A stretch of 64,000 nt of DNA. It comes from Leptothoe kymatousa TAU-MAC 1615. Its GTDB lineage: Bacteria > Cyanobacteriota > Cyanobacteriia > Phormidesmidales > Phormidesmidaceae. The notes under the pieces are model-generated. The model worked only from the letters and a program-made list of their open reading frames with translations. It did no database searches and had not been told where the DNA came from. Below, in pieces: positions 27,710 to 37,146 of this stretch (the first letter of the stretch is position 1; every line of letters begins with the position of its first letter). The position numbers and the translations under genes are program-made. The DNA lies in assembly GCF_018739865.1 (NCBI RefSeq), contig NZ_JADOER010000004.1, forward strand, positions 437,067 through 501,066. The letters run 5' to 3'.

Positions 27710-29791
27710 ATGTCTTCCACCCGTTTACTTGCTCAGTCGCTTTTTAAATATCCAGTTCTTTTATTTTTTACAGTTCTATTGGGGTTCTCTGGGGCGCTGT
27801 TTAACGGTGTGAGCACCCTATTAATTTTGCCAATTTTATTGGAGCTGCTGGGGCAATCGGCTAGCTCTTCCGGGGCATTGCCGCCCATTTTGCAGAAGTT
27901 TACGAGCCTGTTTGATGGCCTGCCAGAGGATGCCCGTTTGCCGGTGATGGCAGCTACGGTGGTGGCGGTGATCATATTTAAGAGTTTGTCGACCTATGCC
28001 AGCGCCTTGTCGGCGGGGGCCCTGAACCGCAGGTTGGCCATGTCCCTACGGCGGCAGGGGTTGCGGCTGCTGTTGGATGTGGATTTAGGGTACTTTGCCC
28101 AAACCAAAATTGGGGATTTGATCAATCAGCTAAATGTGGAGGTTAATCGTACTACCATTGCGATTCGCAATTTGGTGCGCATTGCCATTGTGTTGGTCAC
28201 CATTGCGGTGTTTTTGGGGTTGTTGTTGTTTACCTCATGGCAACTGACGATTATTTCCATGGTGACCCTGGGGTCAGTTACCCTGCTGAACCAGTTTGTT
28301 GTCAAACGCTCTAAGGTGCTGGGTAAGAGACTGTCTACAATCTCTAAGGCCTATTCATCCCGTGTGTTTGAGGTGCTCTCAGGCATTCGTTTGGTCAAAT
28401 CGACGGCCAATGAGGAACGGGAATATGACTATCTAGACCAAATCATTATTGAGCGTGAAAGTGCTGAGTTTAATTCTCAGCTAATTTTTGCCGGCATTGG
28501 CCCGTTCAATGAAATCATCAACATTTTGGCGCTGATGCTGATTGCGGTGCTGGGTCGCGTGGCCTTTAGTAATCAGCTCGAACTGTTTTCGGCGTCGCTG
28601 CTCACCTACCTGATTATTTTGTTTCGGATGCTGCCGTTCATTGGGCAGCTCAACAGTCAGCGCAGCACCCTAGCGAATACGTCCGCCAGTGTCGAAATTG
28701 TTACGGCGCTGTTGCGGCGGGATGATAAGCCCTTTATGCCTAGGGGGGCAAACCGCTATCGCCCCTTGCAGCAGGGCATTCACTTTAAACAGATTCGGTT
28801 TAGTTATCCTAGCCACGATAAGGAAGTTTTAAAGGGGATTGATTTGTTTTTGCCAAAGGGGCAAACCCTGGCCTTGGTGGGGTCGTCTGGGGCGGGTAAA
28901 TCCACCCTGGCGGATTTGCTGCCGCGCTTTTATGACCCTACGGACGGCACCATTGAGCTGGATGGGGTGGATCTAAAAACCATTGATCTCCAAAGCTATC
29001 GGTCGAATTTGGGCATTGTTAGTCAGGAGACGTTTTTGTTTAATACAACCGTGCGGGACAACTTGCTCTATGGCCGACCGGAGGCAACGGAGGCGGAGCT
29101 GATCCAGGCGGCGAAGCAGGCCAATGCCTATGAGTTTATTCAACATTTGCCCGATGGGTTTGACACCATGATTGGCGATCGCGGGGTGTTGTTGTCTGGC
29201 GGCCAGCGCCAGCGTTTGGCCATTGCCCGGGCGCTGTTGCAGGATCCAGATATTTTAATTTTGGATGAGGCCACCAGTGCCTTGGATACGGTGTCGGAAC
29301 GGTTGGTGCAAAATGCTATCGATGATTTAAGTCGCGATCGCACCACCCTAGTCATTGCCCACCGCCTGTCCACCATTTACGAAGCTGACCAAATTGCGGT
29401 GTTAGACCAGGGCAAGGTGGTGGAGGTGGGCACCCACGGAGACCTACTGGAAAAGCGCGGCGCCTATGCCCGGCTCCACGCCATGCAGTTGGCTAAAAAT
29501 GTGCGGGAAAATGGCTCCAGTAGTTTGGCTTCGACAATTTTGCCCATCTATCGCAAAGCCATTGGTCAATCGTCCTATGAGCTGCGATCGCAGCTTAATT
29601 CCATGATTGGCTTAATCGCCCTGATTCAGGAAGATGTGGATGATCCCTACGAACAGGCAGAACTGATGGTCCATGCCCAAAACATTGCCCTTGACCTACT
29701 GAGCGTGGTGGAAAATCTTGAATCCATTACCAAGCCAACGGTAAAGAGTTCATCATCACCGCTGGCGAGATCAGCCACATTTAAGCCCTGA
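27710..29791 (+). CDS. ABC exporter (MsbA/HlyB type) with a kinase-dimerisation-like C-terminal tail
   Basis: 693 residues: about six membrane segments (residues about 15-310), then an ATPase domain. Walker A is VGSSGAGKST (about 390-399), the signature is LSGGQRQR (about 495), and Walker B is ILILDEATSALD with H-loop VIAHRLS. It is a half-transporter that should dimerise and export a lipid-linked glycan or other hydrophobic substrate. Normal members end near residue 600. Here a further 90 residues include a helical segment (about 621-676) resembling a histidine kinase DHp domain with Tyr at the His position (SSYELRSQLN). The tail ends in a Ser-rich stretch. Neighbouring glycosyltransferases support a polysaccharide role. 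Confidence 0.9.
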   Translation: MSSTRLLAQSLFKYPVLLFFTVLLGFSGALFNGVSTLLILPILLELLGQSASSSGALPPILQKFTSLFDGLPEDARLPVMAATVVAVIIFKSLSTYASALSAGALNRRLAMSLRRQGLRLLLDVDLGYFAQTKIGDLINQLNVEVNRTTIAIRNLVRIAIVLVTIAVFLGLLLFTSWQLTIISMVTLGSVTLLNQFVVKRSKVLGKRLSTISKAYSSRVFEVLSGIRLVKSTANEEREYDYLDQIIIERESAEFNSQLIFAGIGPFNEIINILALMLIAVLGRVAFSNQLELFSASLLTYLIILFRMLPFIGQLNSQRSTLANTSASVEIVTALLRRDDKPFMPRGANRYRPLQQGIHFKQIRFSYPSHDKEVLKGIDLFLPKGQTLALVGSSGAGKSTLADLLPRFYDPTDGTIELDGVDLKTIDLQSYRSNLGIVSQETFLFNTTVRDNLLYGRPEATEAELIQAAKQANAYEFIQHLPDGFDTMIGDRGVLLSGGQRQRLAIARALLQDPDILILDEATSALDTVSERLVQNAIDDLSRDRTTLVIAHRLSTIYEADQIAVLDQGKVVEVGTHGDLLEKRGAYARLHAMQLAKNVRENGSSSLASTILPIYRKAIGQSSYELRSQLNSMIGLIALIQEDVDDPYEQAELMVHAQNIALDLLSVVENLESITKPTVKSSSSPLARSATFKP

Positions 29792-29856
29792 TGAATACAC
29801 TGGATACCGGTGTTGACTGTAATTTTATAAGCCTTTTGTATACATCCTAGCTATTT

Positions 29857-30855
29857 ATGAAACGCGGCATCTATACTCTGGCCAACGATGTTGTTTATGA
29901 CCAGTTAGTGGCTCTGCTCAACAGCATTGAACAAAACTCTGGCCATATTCCAGTTTGCGTCATTGCTTACAACGATGACATTGAGCGGGTGGCCGCTGAA
30001 GTGGCGGGGCGGGACAATGTGTCCCTACTCAACCAGCCCGAACTGTTCAAATTTTGGGAAGACTTTTCGTTGCGGGTGTGGCAAACCCACCCAACGGCGC
30101 TAAAGCAATGGAAAGACGCAGGCGTTAAAACCCAGTTTTACCGGGTGGGGGAAAACCATCGCTACGTATCATTTGACCCGGCTGCACCCTTTGATGAATT
30201 TATTTATTTAGATGCGGATACCCTGGTACTACAGCCCTTGGACTTTATGTTTGAGCGCCTATCCCAGGCCGATGTGGTGGTCTATGACTTTCAGTTTAAA
30301 GACCTGAGCCATATTTTTAATGTGCACTCCGACAAGCTCTCGACGGTGTTTTCCGAAGAGAGACTGAAGCGAGATATTTTTTGCTCTGGGTGTTATGCCT
30401 CGAAACGGGGCCTCTTTTCTAATGCAGAGCTAGACCATGTGGTAGACACCCTAGGCCAGGGCAATGCGGAGGTTTTATACATGGGGGCACCAAATCAGTC
30501 GTTGCTCAACTATATGGTGCAAATCAACAACCACAGCGTGCACAACGTGGCCCTGGAGTGGCGGCCTGAGGGCAAAGCCACGGGCAATGCGGTGTCGTCG
30601 AAGCACTTTGAAGAAAAAGACGGGTTGGTGTACGACCATGGTAAGCGGCTGAGCTATCTCCACTACATTGGGCTGTCGTCTAAGCTATTCCGTCGTTTGT
30701 GCGGGGGGGAAAATATTGACTTTCCCTATCGGCGCACATTTCTGCACTATCGCTATTTACACGGTGCGATGCCGGTTTTTGAAGGGGTACCCAAGGCGTA
30801 TAACCAGCCGCCATCTTTACAAAAGCGGTTGTTGAAAAAAATTGGTCTGGCCTGA
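29857..30855 (+). CDS. GT-A type glycosyltransferase-like protein, paralogue 1
   Basis: 332 residues. MKRGIYTLANDVVYDQLVAL opens a GT8-like Rossmann domain, and FIYLDADTLVLQPL holds the metal-binding DxD. Later conserved blocks are FCSGCYASKRGLF, NQSLLNYM and KRLSYLHYIG. I recall such proteins annotated in cyanobacteria as the Npun_R2821/Npun_R2822 family, without known function. The next gene encodes a clear paralogue, only 13 bp downstream. Together with the GT4 and ABC genes this suggests stepwise glycan assembly. Confidence 0.75.
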   Translation: MKRGIYTLANDVVYDQLVALLNSIEQNSGHIPVCVIAYNDDIERVAAEVAGRDNVSLLNQPELFKFWEDFSLRVWQTHPTALKQWKDAGVKTQFYRVGENHRYVSFDPAAPFDEFIYLDADTLVLQPLDFMFERLSQADVVVYDFQFKDLSHIFNVHSDKLSTVFSEERLKRDIFCSGCYASKRGLFSNAELDHVVDTLGQGNAEVLYMGAPNQSLLNYMVQINNHSVHNVALEWRPEGKATGNAVSSKHFEEKDGLVYDHGKRLSYLHYIGLSSKLFRRLCGGENIDFPYRRTFLHYRYLHGAMPVFEGVPKAYNQPPSLQKRLLKKIGLA

Positions 30856-30868
30856 GGAGTATGCATCC

Positions 30869-31810
30869 ATGACTAACTCAAAAACTCGCGGTGTGTATAT
30901 TGTTGCCAATGGTAAGGTGGCGGAAAATGCGATCGCACTCCTGGCCAGCATCCGGGCTCATGATCCGGATGTGCCGGTATACATGATTCCTTTTAACGAT
31001 GACTACCAAAACCTATTCCAAAAACTCAATACCCTGTATCAGGTGCAGCTGTTTCCCGACCTGGAGTTTCTAGAGGCCTTTACCCAAAAAATCAGCGACA
31101 TTTTCCCCAGAGACTTTCTGGCCCTACCCAACAAAATGCGCAAGCTGGCCGCCTGGTTTGGCCCCCTGGATGAATTTCTCTATGTGGATACCGATATTCT
31201 CTTTTTTGAACCCATTGGCAATACCCTAGCCTATTTAGATCGGGCCGATTTTATCTGTTGCGACTACCACTTCAAGGGGCGCAAGCTGCGGGATGTGTTT
31301 TCCCCCAGCGTCATAGAGCGGGGTATTTTTCCAGCGGATATCGTCAATTCCCTATTCAACAGCGGTTTGTGGGGCTCCAAAAAAGGCACCATCACCCTGG
31401 AGCAAATGTATGCCCGGTTGGGCGAATGTGCCCAAAACCGCGACTACTTTGATTTTTCGGGGGGCACCACCGACCAGCCCGTCATGAATTATTTGGTGCT
31501 GAATAGCATCGACCAACGGTTGAATATTACCCAGGTAGAGCCAAATGAACCCGGTAGCTGGGGCGGCATGAAACACTTTGTTCCCCGCGATCATGTGCTC
31601 TATGACGGGGACACTCGGCTGCGCTATTTGCACTGGGCCGGAACACCCATGAGGCCGGGCGGTCCCTACCGGGATCTTTGGGAATATTATCGATATCTAG
31701 ATGAGCCGGAGGCGCGTCCGCCTGCGGGGGACTCCACAGGGGCTTCACCCCAATCGGTGCATCGATTAAAAACAATGCTGCGACGGTTGACCCAACGGAT
31801 TAAACGTTGA
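30869..31810 (+). CDS. GT-A type glycosyltransferase-like protein, paralogue 2
   Basis: About 313 residues from ATG 30869. GAGGAG at 30854-30859 fixes this start over ATG 30842, and overlaps the stop of the previous gene. It shares the order of blocks with paralogue 1: TRGVYIVANGKVAENAIALL, FLYVDTDILFFEPI (DxD), FNSGLWGSKKG, DQPVMNYLVL and TRLRYLHWAG. It is therefore a tandem-duplicated pair that has diverged strongly. A basic, Ser-poor tail follows (about 285-313). Function is inferred from the DxD and context only. Confidence 0.75.
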   Translation: MTNSKTRGVYIVANGKVAENAIALLASIRAHDPDVPVYMIPFNDDYQNLFQKLNTLYQVQLFPDLEFLEAFTQKISDIFPRDFLALPNKMRKLAAWFGPLDEFLYVDTDILFFEPIGNTLAYLDRADFICCDYHFKGRKLRDVFSPSVIERGIFPADIVNSLFNSGLWGSKKGTITLEQMYARLGECAQNRDYFDFSGGTTDQPVMNYLVLNSIDQRLNITQVEPNEPGSWGGMKHFVPRDHVLYDGDTRLRYLHWAGTPMRPGGPYRDLWEYYRYLDEPEARPPAGDSTGASPQSVHRLKTMLRRLTQRIKR

Positions 31811-31914
31811 TCCGTATTTTATTCTCCATTGCTCGGTGTTTGGCGATGGTGATCGATGGTTGGGGGTTAGCAAGTGCAGCCCAACCTACGGCAATTTCCC
31901 ATTTCCCATTTCCC

Positions 31915-31935
31915 GGTGGGCGGTGCCCACCCTAC
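31915..31935. repeat. Short palindromic element with GGTGGGC/GCCCACC arms
   Basis: GGTGGGC (31915-31921) faces GCCCACC (31925-31931), followed by CTAC. A related element is at 47565-47581. It is preceded by two CATTTCC-type direct repeats. Similar GTGGGC-GCCCAC palindromes are frequent in cyanobacterial intergenic DNA. Confidence 0.7.
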
Positions 31936-31939
31936 TTTT

Positions 31940-32902
31940 ATGACTCCTGCCCGTTGTTCCCTGTCCATCATGGTGGCCCGCACCGACATTCCATTCATGA
32001 TGGAAACGATCCCCCATTTGGTGCGCACGAGCCAATATCCTTTTGTGGAAAAGGTCTTATTTTTAGATACGGCACCCTTGACTGGGGATAAAGTGAATCG
32101 TCCCGGCATTGGCACCCTAGAACAGCTGCGGGAAAACTGCGCCCAGCTAATGTCCATGGGGGTGGTAGATCGCCTGGTGGATATGGACTATGACGATGCC
32201 TATCGCCGGCGGGTGTATAAAAAACATTTTGGCTCGGTGCCCAAACCCACCCACAACTGGAAGGGGTATCCCATCCTAGGCACAATTTTCTCCCTGGAAG
32301 AAACCGTGGGGGACTATGTGGTGCACTTTGACAGCGATATGCTGCAGTACCAAAAGCAGGGCCACAGTTGGATTACTGAGGGCATTGAGCTAATGGAAAA
32401 GCGGCCCGACGTGTTGTTTATCCGTCCCTTATCGGGACCGCCCAGGGCAGATGGCACAATGCACCAACGCGTGCCCTATGAGCAAGATCAGGGGTTCTAT
32501 CGGTTTAAGTTTTTTGGCAGTCGGGCCTACTTGCTTAAAAAGCAAAGCTTTGATGCCTTTTTGCCCATCCCGGTGCTGTGGATGGACTATAAAAACGAGT
32601 GGCTAAAGCAGCTGCCTGCGCGGACGCTCACCTGGCTAAACTACTGGACCTCTCGGGGCAAGTTAGATTCTTGGGAGGTGATGATTTCCCGTGAGCTAGA
32701 GCGCACAAATGGCTGGCGTGCCACCCTGTCTAACCCCGATGCCTGGACGCTTCATCCCGTGGCCCGTGGCCAATACTATATTGCCGCCTTGCCCAGCATT
32801 ATCCAATCCATTGAGCAAGGTGAATACCCTGCTGGCCAGGAAGGCTACTACGATTTAAACCTAGAACTTTGGCTCGAAAAGGTCAGCGCTGGCTCTTTGT
32901 AA
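31940..32902 (+). CDS. Putative GT-A type glycosyltransferase
   Basis: About 320 residues from ATG 31940 (MTPARCSLSIMVARTDIPF). Earlier in-frame starts would translate the palindromic repeat and are unlikely. SLSIMVART is a typical GT2-like first strand, and VVHFDSDMLQYQ carries the DxD metal motif. The C-terminal half is rich in Trp and Tyr. No membrane segment is seen. It ends the same-strand run beginning at 26448, about 130 bp after paralogue 2, so it probably acts in the same pathway. The sugar and acceptor are unknown. Confidence 0.68.
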   Translation: MTPARCSLSIMVARTDIPFMMETIPHLVRTSQYPFVEKVLFLDTAPLTGDKVNRPGIGTLEQLRENCAQLMSMGVVDRLVDMDYDDAYRRRVYKKHFGSVPKPTHNWKGYPILGTIFSLEETVGDYVVHFDSDMLQYQKQGHSWITEGIELMEKRPDVLFIRPLSGPPRADGTMHQRVPYEQDQGFYRFKFFGSRAYLLKKQSFDAFLPIPVLWMDYKNEWLKQLPARTLTWLNYWTSRGKLDSWEVMISRELERTNGWRATLSNPDAWTLHPVARGQYYIAALPSIIQSIEQGEYPAGQEGYYDLNLELWLEKVSAGSL

Positions 32903-32926
32903 TCGTATGTTGGGGCTATAGTTGGC

Positions 32927-33715
32927 CTAGGCCTGCCGGTTTGGATACTGGTGTAAATCCTCTAGAAAATGGGGCCAGTTAAAGCTGCGGGGATCTTGAC
33001 GAGACCCTGACCGATCCACCATGGCATGGGTCGTAATCCGCTCCTCTGGAATCGTAGTGCGGGCCAGGAGCCAGGCAAGGGACTGGTACTGGGCTTCAGT
33101 GTAGCCGCTGTGGCTGGGGGCATTGTTTTGCCCATCCGATGGCGTTACCAACGAGATGTGATAGGCAAAATTATTCACCGATGAGGCAAATTCTGGATTG
33201 GTAACCACGCTTTCTTGTCCATTGGCCCCGTCGAATACTGAGTTGCCAGCACCGTAGGCCCGTTTGTCGGGGGGCACCACATAAATTACGGTGCCGTCGC
33301 GGTCAATGATGGTGTGATAGCTGGACTGGTCCTCGTCCCGGGGGTGGTGGGTCTGAAATGTATTGATGGCGCTATTGGCACTCCAGACGGTTTCGTGGAG
33401 AACGGCAATATAGTCGTTGGTGAGGGGCTGCCCGTAGGCATCGATGGTGTAGCGATCGCCATAGTTCGATGGATCGGCCAGGGCCACTCGTTCGTTTGGG
33501 GTATAAGCGGGGCCGCTGTTGTCGGCGGCATAGATCAACTGACTGCCGGAGCGTTCTGGCTGGTTCGCTGGTTCGACCACCTCTGTAGGCGCGGCTACCA
33601 CTTGGGGGGGGCCAAAAACTGCCTTATAGGTGGTGGCTAAAAAGATCGTGACCACCATGGCAAGGCAAAACGCTCCCACATAAATTCCAATTTTTACCCA
33701 ACGACGATCGCCCAT
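32927..33715 (-). CDS. Membrane-anchored N-acetylmuramoyl-L-alanine amidase (Ami_2 type)
   Basis: 262 residues. A single N-terminal membrane segment (about 8-27) and a Pro/Glu linker place the catalytic domain in the periplasm. Zinc ligands are visible as His107 in AVLHETVW, His230 in ITTHAMVDRSG and Asp241 in RQDPRSFNW; catalytic Glu is probably within the same fold. The enzyme should cleave the bond between muramic acid and the stem peptide. It is convergent with the glycan locus and stands alone. Confidence 0.9.
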   Translation of the reverse strand: MGDRRWVKIGIYVGAFCLAMVVTIFLATTYKAVFGPPQVVAAPTEVVEPANQPERSGSQLIYAADNSGPAYTPNERVALADPSNYGDRYTIDAYGQPLTNDYIAVLHETVWSANSAINTFQTHHPRDEDQSSYHTIIDRDGTVIYVVPPDKRAYGAGNSVFDGANGQESVVTNPEFASSVNNFAYHISLVTPSDGQNNAPSHSGYTEAQYQSLAWLLARTTIPEERITTHAMVDRSGSRQDPRSFNWPHFLEDLHQYPNRQA

Positions 33716-33915
33716 AAAACTTTCGATACCAGAACCTGATGGTGTGCAGACGCAGTAGCGATACCTAGATGGCCTGTGTAGCCATTAAGCAATGATACGT
33801 GCATCTTTTCTATTCTCTAGATTATTTATATTTTCTAGATTATTCTGTGCATCCCGACCGTAAAAGTAACCAAATACGCAAATTATCTAATTAACTTCTA
33901 GGGATTGGCCCAGTT

Positions 33916-34569
33916 TTAGTTATGGGTCAGCCCCTGACGGTTGGCAAATTGTCGGTAATAACGTCCGTAGGCGATTTCTAACTGGCCACCGTAGTCTGCG
34001 ATCGCAGCGCGCTGCCGCCGATATAACCCCTGAAACGTATTCGCAAACAACAAGGTCACCATGGCCACCACTAACCCAACGGCCGTTGAAACCAAGGCTT
34101 CACCAATGCCCGCTGTCACTCCAGCCGCCTTGGCCGTACCCACATCGCCAATCTGTAACGATGACAGGGCACTAATCAGGCCCAAAATGGTGCCCAATAA
34201 CCCTAACAAAGGTGCTAGCCCCACTACTGTTTCAAAGACCGTACTAAATCGCTTTAACAGTGGAATTTCAGCCTGGGCGGCACTTTCTAAGGCCAGCTTA
34301 AATTCATCCGGTGTCGCCTGGTCAAGGGATAACGCGGCCAAAAAAATCCGTACCATTGGCAGCGACTGCTCATCTTCCAGTTGCTGAATCGCGGGCTTCG
34401 GGTGCTGGGCATAGTCAACCAAAAAACGCTTCACCACCTGATCTTGCCGCCTATAGATTTGCCACCAAAATAAACTACGTTCCAAAATAAGTGCCACCAC
34501 CAAAATGGACGCTGCCAGTAGGGGCCATACCACCACACCACCGGACGTAAATAATTTCGAAAATTCCAC
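33916..34569 (-). CDS. MotA/TolQ/ExbB proton channel family protein
   Basis: 217 residues with three membrane segments: about 13-33, 112-140 and 155-180. TVVGLAPLLGLLGTILGLIS and ALVSTAVGLVVAMVTLLFAN match the two conserved TolQ/ExbB channel helices. Such proteins form proton-driven motors with an ExbD/TolR partner, energising outer-membrane uptake or envelope constriction. No ExbD-like gene is adjacent. The start is GTG 34569, supported by AAAGGAAA upstream. Confidence 0.9.
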   Translation of the reverse strand: MEFSKLFTSGGVVVWPLLAASILVVALILERSLFWWQIYRRQDQVVKRFLVDYAQHPKPAIQQLEDEQSLPMVRIFLAALSLDQATPDEFKLALESAAQAEIPLLKRFSTVFETVVGLAPLLGLLGTILGLISALSSLQIGDVGTAKAAGVTAGIGEALVSTAVGLVVAMVTLLFANTFQGLYRRQRAAIADYGGQLEIAYGRYYRQFANRQGLTHN

Positions 34570-35197
34570 AAAATTGTTTCCTTTGATCTGGGTATGTGCG
34601 GTTGGGACATAGCAACGGACTAAATATATTTAGCAGATTTCACCGCCGCCGCCTTCTAAAACCTTTTAATTCACCGATGCTGTAAATAATTAGCGAAAAC
34701 TTATGTTTTCACACTTTATTTAGTGATACTAATCTGCTTTTATCATCGTTTCAAGACATGTGGTTTTGTCTCGCAAAATAAATCCTTGTTAACTTATTTA
34801 TTTATGGCTATAGATAGATGGCAAAAACGATTAATTTCACCTCAGATTTCCAATAGTCATGATCAAATTTTCTCAATTACATTTATTTCCCACTTCTTGA
34901 GAAGAAATTAAGTTACGGCTCCATGGCTTTCATCTCTAAAAGCCTCATGTATGATGAGGGTAATAGCATCAACTTTGAAGACATGCAGGTTTTTATTGGC
35001 CCGACAACCAACTATTTAAGGCACTTTAAAAGTATGTGTGGCAACTTGGTTTTTGGTTGGTTTTCTGTTGCTGATAGCCTTTGTAAACTCTTAGAGAATA
35101 TCCCTCGCTCATCTGTGAATGCTGAGGGCTTATTTAAGGTCGATTTTAGCTACGTGTTTGGGACGTTAATCATAAATAAAACGGACAGGATTAAGTT
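34570..35197. other. AT-rich intergenic region between ExbB-like and NYN genes
   Basis: It is clearly richer in A and T than its neighbours. Short ORFs at 34723-34911 and 34923-35204 have no protein-like features I recognise. The divergent promoters of the ExbB-like and NYN genes should be here. Confidence 0.45.
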
Positions 35198-35833
35198 ATG
35201 TTGAATCACCGTAATACCCTTAGCCACGATCCCGGCTTTACCCCCGAGCAAGTATTAGAAAATCGCGGGAGAGTAGCGATTTTCATTGACGGTTCCAATT
35301 TATTTTACGCCGCACTCCAGCTTGGTATTGAAATCGACTACACCAAGCTCCTTTGCCGGCTGACAGCAGGGTCTCGCTTATTTCGTGCCTTTTTCTATAC
35401 CGGTGTAGATAGAACCAACGAAAAGCAGCAGGGCTTTCTCCTGTGGATGCGTCGCAATGGCTATCGCGTAATTGCTAAAGATCTAGTGCAACTGCCCGAT
35501 GGTTCCAAAAAAGCCAATTTAGACGTAGAAATTGCCGTTGATATGATGGCCTTGGTCGGGTGCTATGACACAGCGATTTTGGTCAGTGGCGATGGTGATT
35601 TAGCCTATGCCGTAGATGCTGCTAGCTATCGCGGTGTGCGTGTTGAGGTTGTTAGTCTCCGGTCTATGACCAGCGATAGCCTGATCAATGTGTCCGACCG
35701 CTATATCGATTTAGATACGGTGAAGGACGATATCAAAAAGACCAACCGTAGCCATAGCCATGGCTACACATATCGCCCATTGACCGGCTTAAATGTAATG
35801 GAAGAAGAGGAAGTCACTAGCGATCAGAGCTAG
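35198..35833 (+). CDS. LabA-like NYN domain protein
   Basis: 211 residues. A PIN-like NYN nuclease domain (about 25-165) shows the acidic site: Asp31 and Asn34 in IFIDGSNLFY, Asp115 in EIAVDMMAL, and Asp132/Asp134 in LVSGDGDLAYAV. The family includes LabA of Synechococcus, which feeds back on circadian gene expression. Most members are putative RNases. The C-terminal 45 residues are polar and probably flexible. All acidic residues are kept, so it may be catalytically active. Confidence 0.9.
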   Translation: MLNHRNTLSHDPGFTPEQVLENRGRVAIFIDGSNLFYAALQLGIEIDYTKLLCRLTAGSRLFRAFFYTGVDRTNEKQQGFLLWMRRNGYRVIAKDLVQLPDGSKKANLDVEIAVDMMALVGCYDTAILVSGDGDLAYAVDAASYRGVRVEVVSLRSMTSDSLINVSDRYIDLDTVKDDIKKTNRSHSHGYTYRPLTGLNVMEEEEVTSDQS

Positions 35834-35991
35834 GCTCTGATAATCCGTTAGTATGGTCTGAAAAGTCGCTGGTCCTTGGTTTAATAACGTTTGTCAAAGC
35901 ATCGATGAGCATTTTCTGTAAATCGATGCATGCGTTTCCTCGGCAACGGCAGTTTAGGCAACATACTTACTGGTGTGTAACGTGACCCCCC

Positions 35992-37146
35992 ATGAGCAAA
36001 TGGTATCGGTTTACAATAATTGCGGCTTTGATCGCTGTGATAGTTGTAGCCGTACGTACGTGTCAATCCTCGGGTGATACCTTAGAAAGCATTCAAAATC
36101 AGGAGCCTACCGAGCAAACTGAGCCGGAGTTAACCTTAAAAGATGTCACCCTAGAGCAGCCCGGTGAAAACGGTGGGCTGCTTTGGCGTGTTAAGGCTAA
36201 GGAAGCAACCTATAGCCCCGATCGGCGATTGGCCAGTTTAAAGTCGCCAGAAGGGGAGCTATTTCAAGATGGCAAGGTCATCTACAAAGTCAAGGCTGAT
36301 CAGGGCGAGATTCGAGAAGATGGCAAATCTATTTTTCTCCAGGGCAATATCGTCGCGACTAGTCCGGATGAAGATATTGTTCTCAAGGGCAAGAGCCTAG
36401 AGTGGATTCCGGAAGACGATTTGCTCATGGTCAAGGACAGTATTGTTGGTGAGCACCCCCAGCTAAGTGCCACCGCCCAAGAGGCCCGGTTGTTTAATAA
36501 GACCAAGCGTCTGGAGCTTTTTGGAGGCGTGGTGGCTAACACCACCGAAGAACCATGGATGGGGTTTAAGTCTGACAAACTTGTGTTTTTGTTGGACGAA
36601 AACAAGCTGCAAACGGATGTCCCCGTGCAGATGGAACGCTATGTTGCCAAAAAGGATAAGACAGTCACAGATCGCCTAGTCGGTAATCAAGGAGAATTTG
36701 ACCTCACCAAACAACAGGCTCTTCTCCAGCAGCAAGTGCAGATGAATGCCCTGAAGCTGCCTCTGCAAGCCAATAGTGACGAGGCCCTATGGGAGGTGGC
36801 AGACGGAATCGTCGTGCTGAAGCAGTCCGTCAAAATTGAGCACCCTAAGCGTAAACTAACGGCCAATGCGATGCAGGGGCGTCTAAATCTCGACAGTCAG
36901 ATGTTGCTGCTTGATGGCAAGGTGCAGGCTGTTTCTAAGGATCGACAGTCGTTGTTGCTGGCCGATCAGCTAACTTGGAATATTCAAACTCAGGATGTGG
37001 ATGGGAGGGGCAATGTTAGCTACAGTCAGCAAGACCCAGCCGCCACGGTAAACGGTGACCGAGCCGTTGGTAACCTGGAGCGTCAAACGGTAGTCGTCAC
37101 GGGGAATAATGTTGTTACTGAGATTGTGCCGTTGGGGGTTGAATAA
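35992..37146 (+). CDS. lptC: LptC-like lipopolysaccharide export protein
   Basis: 384 residues, twice the length of enterobacterial LptC but usual for cyanobacteria. One N-terminal membrane segment (about 8-22) leads to a periplasmic beta-jellyroll region. LKDVTLEQPGENGGLLWRVK starts the LptC domain. Repeated patterns of D-x-G-x-V-x-L-x-G-x-V through the rest (FLQGNIVATSP, LFGGVVANTTE, LLLDGKVQAVS) suggest stacked OstA-like strands. It should link the LptBFG transporter to the periplasmic bridge. The last 32 bp overlap the convergent dacB gene. Confidence 0.87.
   Translation: MSKWYRFTIIAALIAVIVVAVRTCQSSGDTLESIQNQEPTEQTEPELTLKDVTLEQPGENGGLLWRVKAKEATYSPDRRLASLKSPEGELFQDGKVIYKVKADQGEIREDGKSIFLQGNIVATSPDEDIVLKGKSLEWIPEDDLLMVKDSIVGEHPQLSATAQEARLFNKTKRLELFGGVVANTTEEPWMGFKSDKLVFLLDENKLQTDVPVQMERYVAKKDKTVTDRLVGNQGEFDLTKQQALLQQQVQMNALKLPLQANSDEALWEVADGIVVLKQSVKIEHPKRKLTANAMQGRLNLDSQMLLLDGKVQAVSKDRQSLLLADQLTWNIQTQDVDGRGNVSYSQQDPAATVNGDRAVGNLERQTVVVTGNNVVTEIVPLGVE

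Noticed and set aside
34923..35204. 93-codon ORF before the LabA-like gene
   Set aside because: It lies in AT-rich DNA, has no recognisable motif, and its stop overlaps the start of the NYN gene. It could be a small gene, but nothing supports it.
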